Shown here piece by piece: positions 62,754-64,000 of a stretch of 64,000 nucleotides of DNA. The DNA comes from Virgibacillus proomii. GTDB taxonomy: Bacteria > Bacillota > Bacilli > Bacillales > Amphibacillaceae. The notes beneath the pieces are model-generated. The model did no database searches. It was not told where the DNA came from and worked only from the letters and a program-made list of their open reading frames with translations. How positions within the stretch are numbered: position 1 is the stretch's first letter; each line of letters opens with the position of its first letter. The stretch covers positions 44,300 through 108,299 of the forward strand of contig NZ_JAHLNO010000017.1 in assembly GCF_018916875.1 (NCBI RefSeq), in the 5' to 3' direction. The translations under genes and the position numbers were made by a program.

Positions 62754-64000
62754 TCCTGTAATAAAGCAAAATGAGGATTGTACAAAAAAAGCCCTCTTGG
62801 TATGATACGAGGTGTCCAAAGCTAATCAGCAAAAAGGACCCTTAATTTAAACCAAGGAGGACTATTATGAATTATACACAAAATAAAAAGATATCGCAAC
62901 TAACGGATAAAACTTTGATTGTAGGAGTCGACATCGCTAAAAATAAGCATGTTGCGCGTGTTCAGGATTTCCGAGGAATTGAATTTGGAAAACCACTTTA
63001 TTTTAAAATAATGAGCTAGAAGGTTTTCACCGTTTTATGCACTGGGCAGATGAATTAGCCATCCAACATAATAAATCAAATATGATTATTGGTATGGAAC
63101 CAACAGGTCATTACTGGCTTCCAAGATGGCCGTTATTCTGAGCCGCATTTACCGGAAGGAATTTACGCAGATCTTCGAGAAGGCATGAATATGTATGATC
63201 AATTAATAAAGGACCTTCAAGCAGTACAAGGACGCGTCCACCAATGGCTTGACAGGTATTTTCCAGAATATACAATGATCTTTTCAAAATGGGAAGGGGA
63301 CTCCTCGTTACAAGTCTTAAAGATGGGCTTGTTTCCAGATGAAATAGCTGGAACAGATGAAATGACCATTTTGGCTGAAATACGTAAAAAAGTTAAAAGG
63401 GGAGTTGGATTGAAAAAGATCCGCCAGCTAAAAGAAGCTGCACGCCATTCTATTGGCATTCATTAAGGAAGGCAAAAACCTGGCCAGGTTAAAAATTAAA
63501 ATCTTAATGGACCAATATACTCTTCTTCACGAAAAAATCAGTGACGTGTGGGAAAGGGTAAAGGAAATTACTAGCACGATTCCTGGTGTAAAGGAAATAA
63601 AAGATATCAAAGGCGTAGGTGACAGCACAGTTGCCTCATTTCTAGCAGAAGTAGGGGATTTAAACAACTATGATCACCCAGAACAAATTATTAAATTAGC
63701 TGGATTAAATTTAAAACTGGCTACGTCAGGAAAATGGAAAGGCAAAACAGTTATTACCAAGAGGGGGCGTCCTAAATTAAGAGCCCTATTGTTTAAAGTT
63801 ATTTTGCCTTTAGTCCATCATAACCCTGCATTTAAAGCATTACATGAATATTTTACAACAAGAAAAGAAAATCCGTTAAAGAAAAAGCAATCCTTGATAG
63901 CACTATGTTGTAAGTTGATTCGAATTTTGTTTGCGGTAGGTACGAAGCAAGTAGCATTTAGTGCAGAAAAGATGTTACGCGACATTCCGCATTTTCGATT
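62754..64000 (+). mobile_element. Decayed IS110-family insertion sequence (right end outside window)
   Basis: It has a left non-coding region of about 110 bp (62754-62866) with GCCCTCTTGG and CCAAGGAGG as a complementary pair, then a broken transposase gene running past the window end. IS110-group elements encode their bridge RNA in the left non-coding end, so this stretch is the place to look for one. The left boundary is inferred from the break in the family B repeat. Confidence 0.65.
62867..64000 (+). pseudogene. IS110-family transposase, frameshifted and internally deleted
   Basis: ATG 62867 follows CCAAGGAGG. The RuvC-like part shows VGVDIAKNKHVARV and GMEPTGHYWLP (DEDD residues), but the frame shifts near 63010. 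After GHYWLP (about 63121) the sequence jumps to DGRYSEPHLPEG, implying an internal deletion of roughly 80-100 codons. A third shift occurs near 63464. The C-terminal Transposase_20 part is readable: IPGVKEIKDIKGVGDSTVAS and the catalytic-serine region LATSGKWKGKTVITKRG. The four segments use frames 2, 1, 2 and 0, so no active enzyme is made from this copy. Confidence 0.88.

Overview
The window looks like the chromosome of a low-GC, endospore-forming Bacillaceae, probably a halotolerant one of the Oceanobacillus/Virgibacillus type. The evidence is the AT-rich sequence, strong Shine-Dalgarno sites with many TTG/GTG starts, sporulation genes (spoVA-type operon, YjcZ, a Spo0E-like phosphatase), a BCCT osmolyte carrier, and gene order like the Bacillus subtilis patA-ykyB-ykuE-ykuL-dapH-dapI-ykuS-ykuV and ktrC-rnjA-rpoY-ykrA-def-ykyA-pdhABCD-SR1-yktA-yktB segments. 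The genus is inference.

Layout. 1-2.6 kb: a partial gene end, an IS3-type remnant, yceI and a broken thiamine transporter gene (thiT). 2.8-8.8 kb: a multi-pass permease, then cstA with a cre-like site, a small protein ending in Cys-Cys, a cysteine-free ArsA/Get3-like ATPase, and an MDR oxidoreductase. 9.3-15.1 kb: a DAACS symporter, then a spore-germination operon matching the mobile spoVA(2mob) type (DUF1657, YhcN/YlaJ-like lipoprotein, spoVAC, spoVAD, spoVAEb, DUF1657, DUF421) behind a textbook sigma-G promoter. 15.3-29 kb: nfrA, ywpF-like gene, ktrD, a PAS-GGDEF-EAL protein, yjcZ, a zinc-ribbon protein paired with a membrane trypsin-like protease, signal peptidase I, a Spo0E-like gene, patA, fbpB-like gene, and an EamA permease. 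30-38 kb: ykyB, ykuE, czrA-czcD zinc efflux, darB (c-di-AMP-binding CBS protein), dapH, dapL, ykuS, ykuV-like gene. 38-42 kb: a heterodimeric ABC exporter. 42.6-55.4 kb: ktrC, rnjA-rpoY, a 31-residue peptide gene, ykrA-like HAD gene, def, ykyA and pdhABCD. 55-64 kb: a small lipoprotein, a BCCT carrier, a polysaccharide deacetylase lipoprotein, an SR1-like dual-function RNA, yktA, yktB, a small ykzI-position gene and a decayed IS110 element running off the end.

The most unusual feature is a dense set of dispersed non-coding repeats in almost every long intergenic gap. I name them here. Family A (about 130-180 bp) has two stem-loops and is flanked by TTTAT/ATAAA. Family B (90 bp) ends in a rho-independent terminator. 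C is a 57-60 nt tandem unit expanded inside A- or D-type elements. D is a GC-rich hairpin module. E is the end segment containing the 'gcttctagctttt' motif. F is a 227-bp element with terminal inverted repeats, and G is a 292-bp element with GGCTGGGACA termini. At 58.3 kb an A copy sits inside a B copy. Removing 141 bp (136-bp element plus one ATAAA) restores an exact 90-bp B, which is direct evidence that A has moved.

Functional links: several products belong to c-di-AMP/potassium/osmotic control (ktrD, ktrC, darB, BCCT carrier), to diaminopimelate synthesis by the acetylase route (dapH, patA, dapL), and to pyruvate metabolism (pdhABCD, cstA, and SR1, whose peptide acts on GapA in B. subtilis). 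I saw no tRNA, rRNA, CRISPR array, prophage or convincing metabolite riboswitch.
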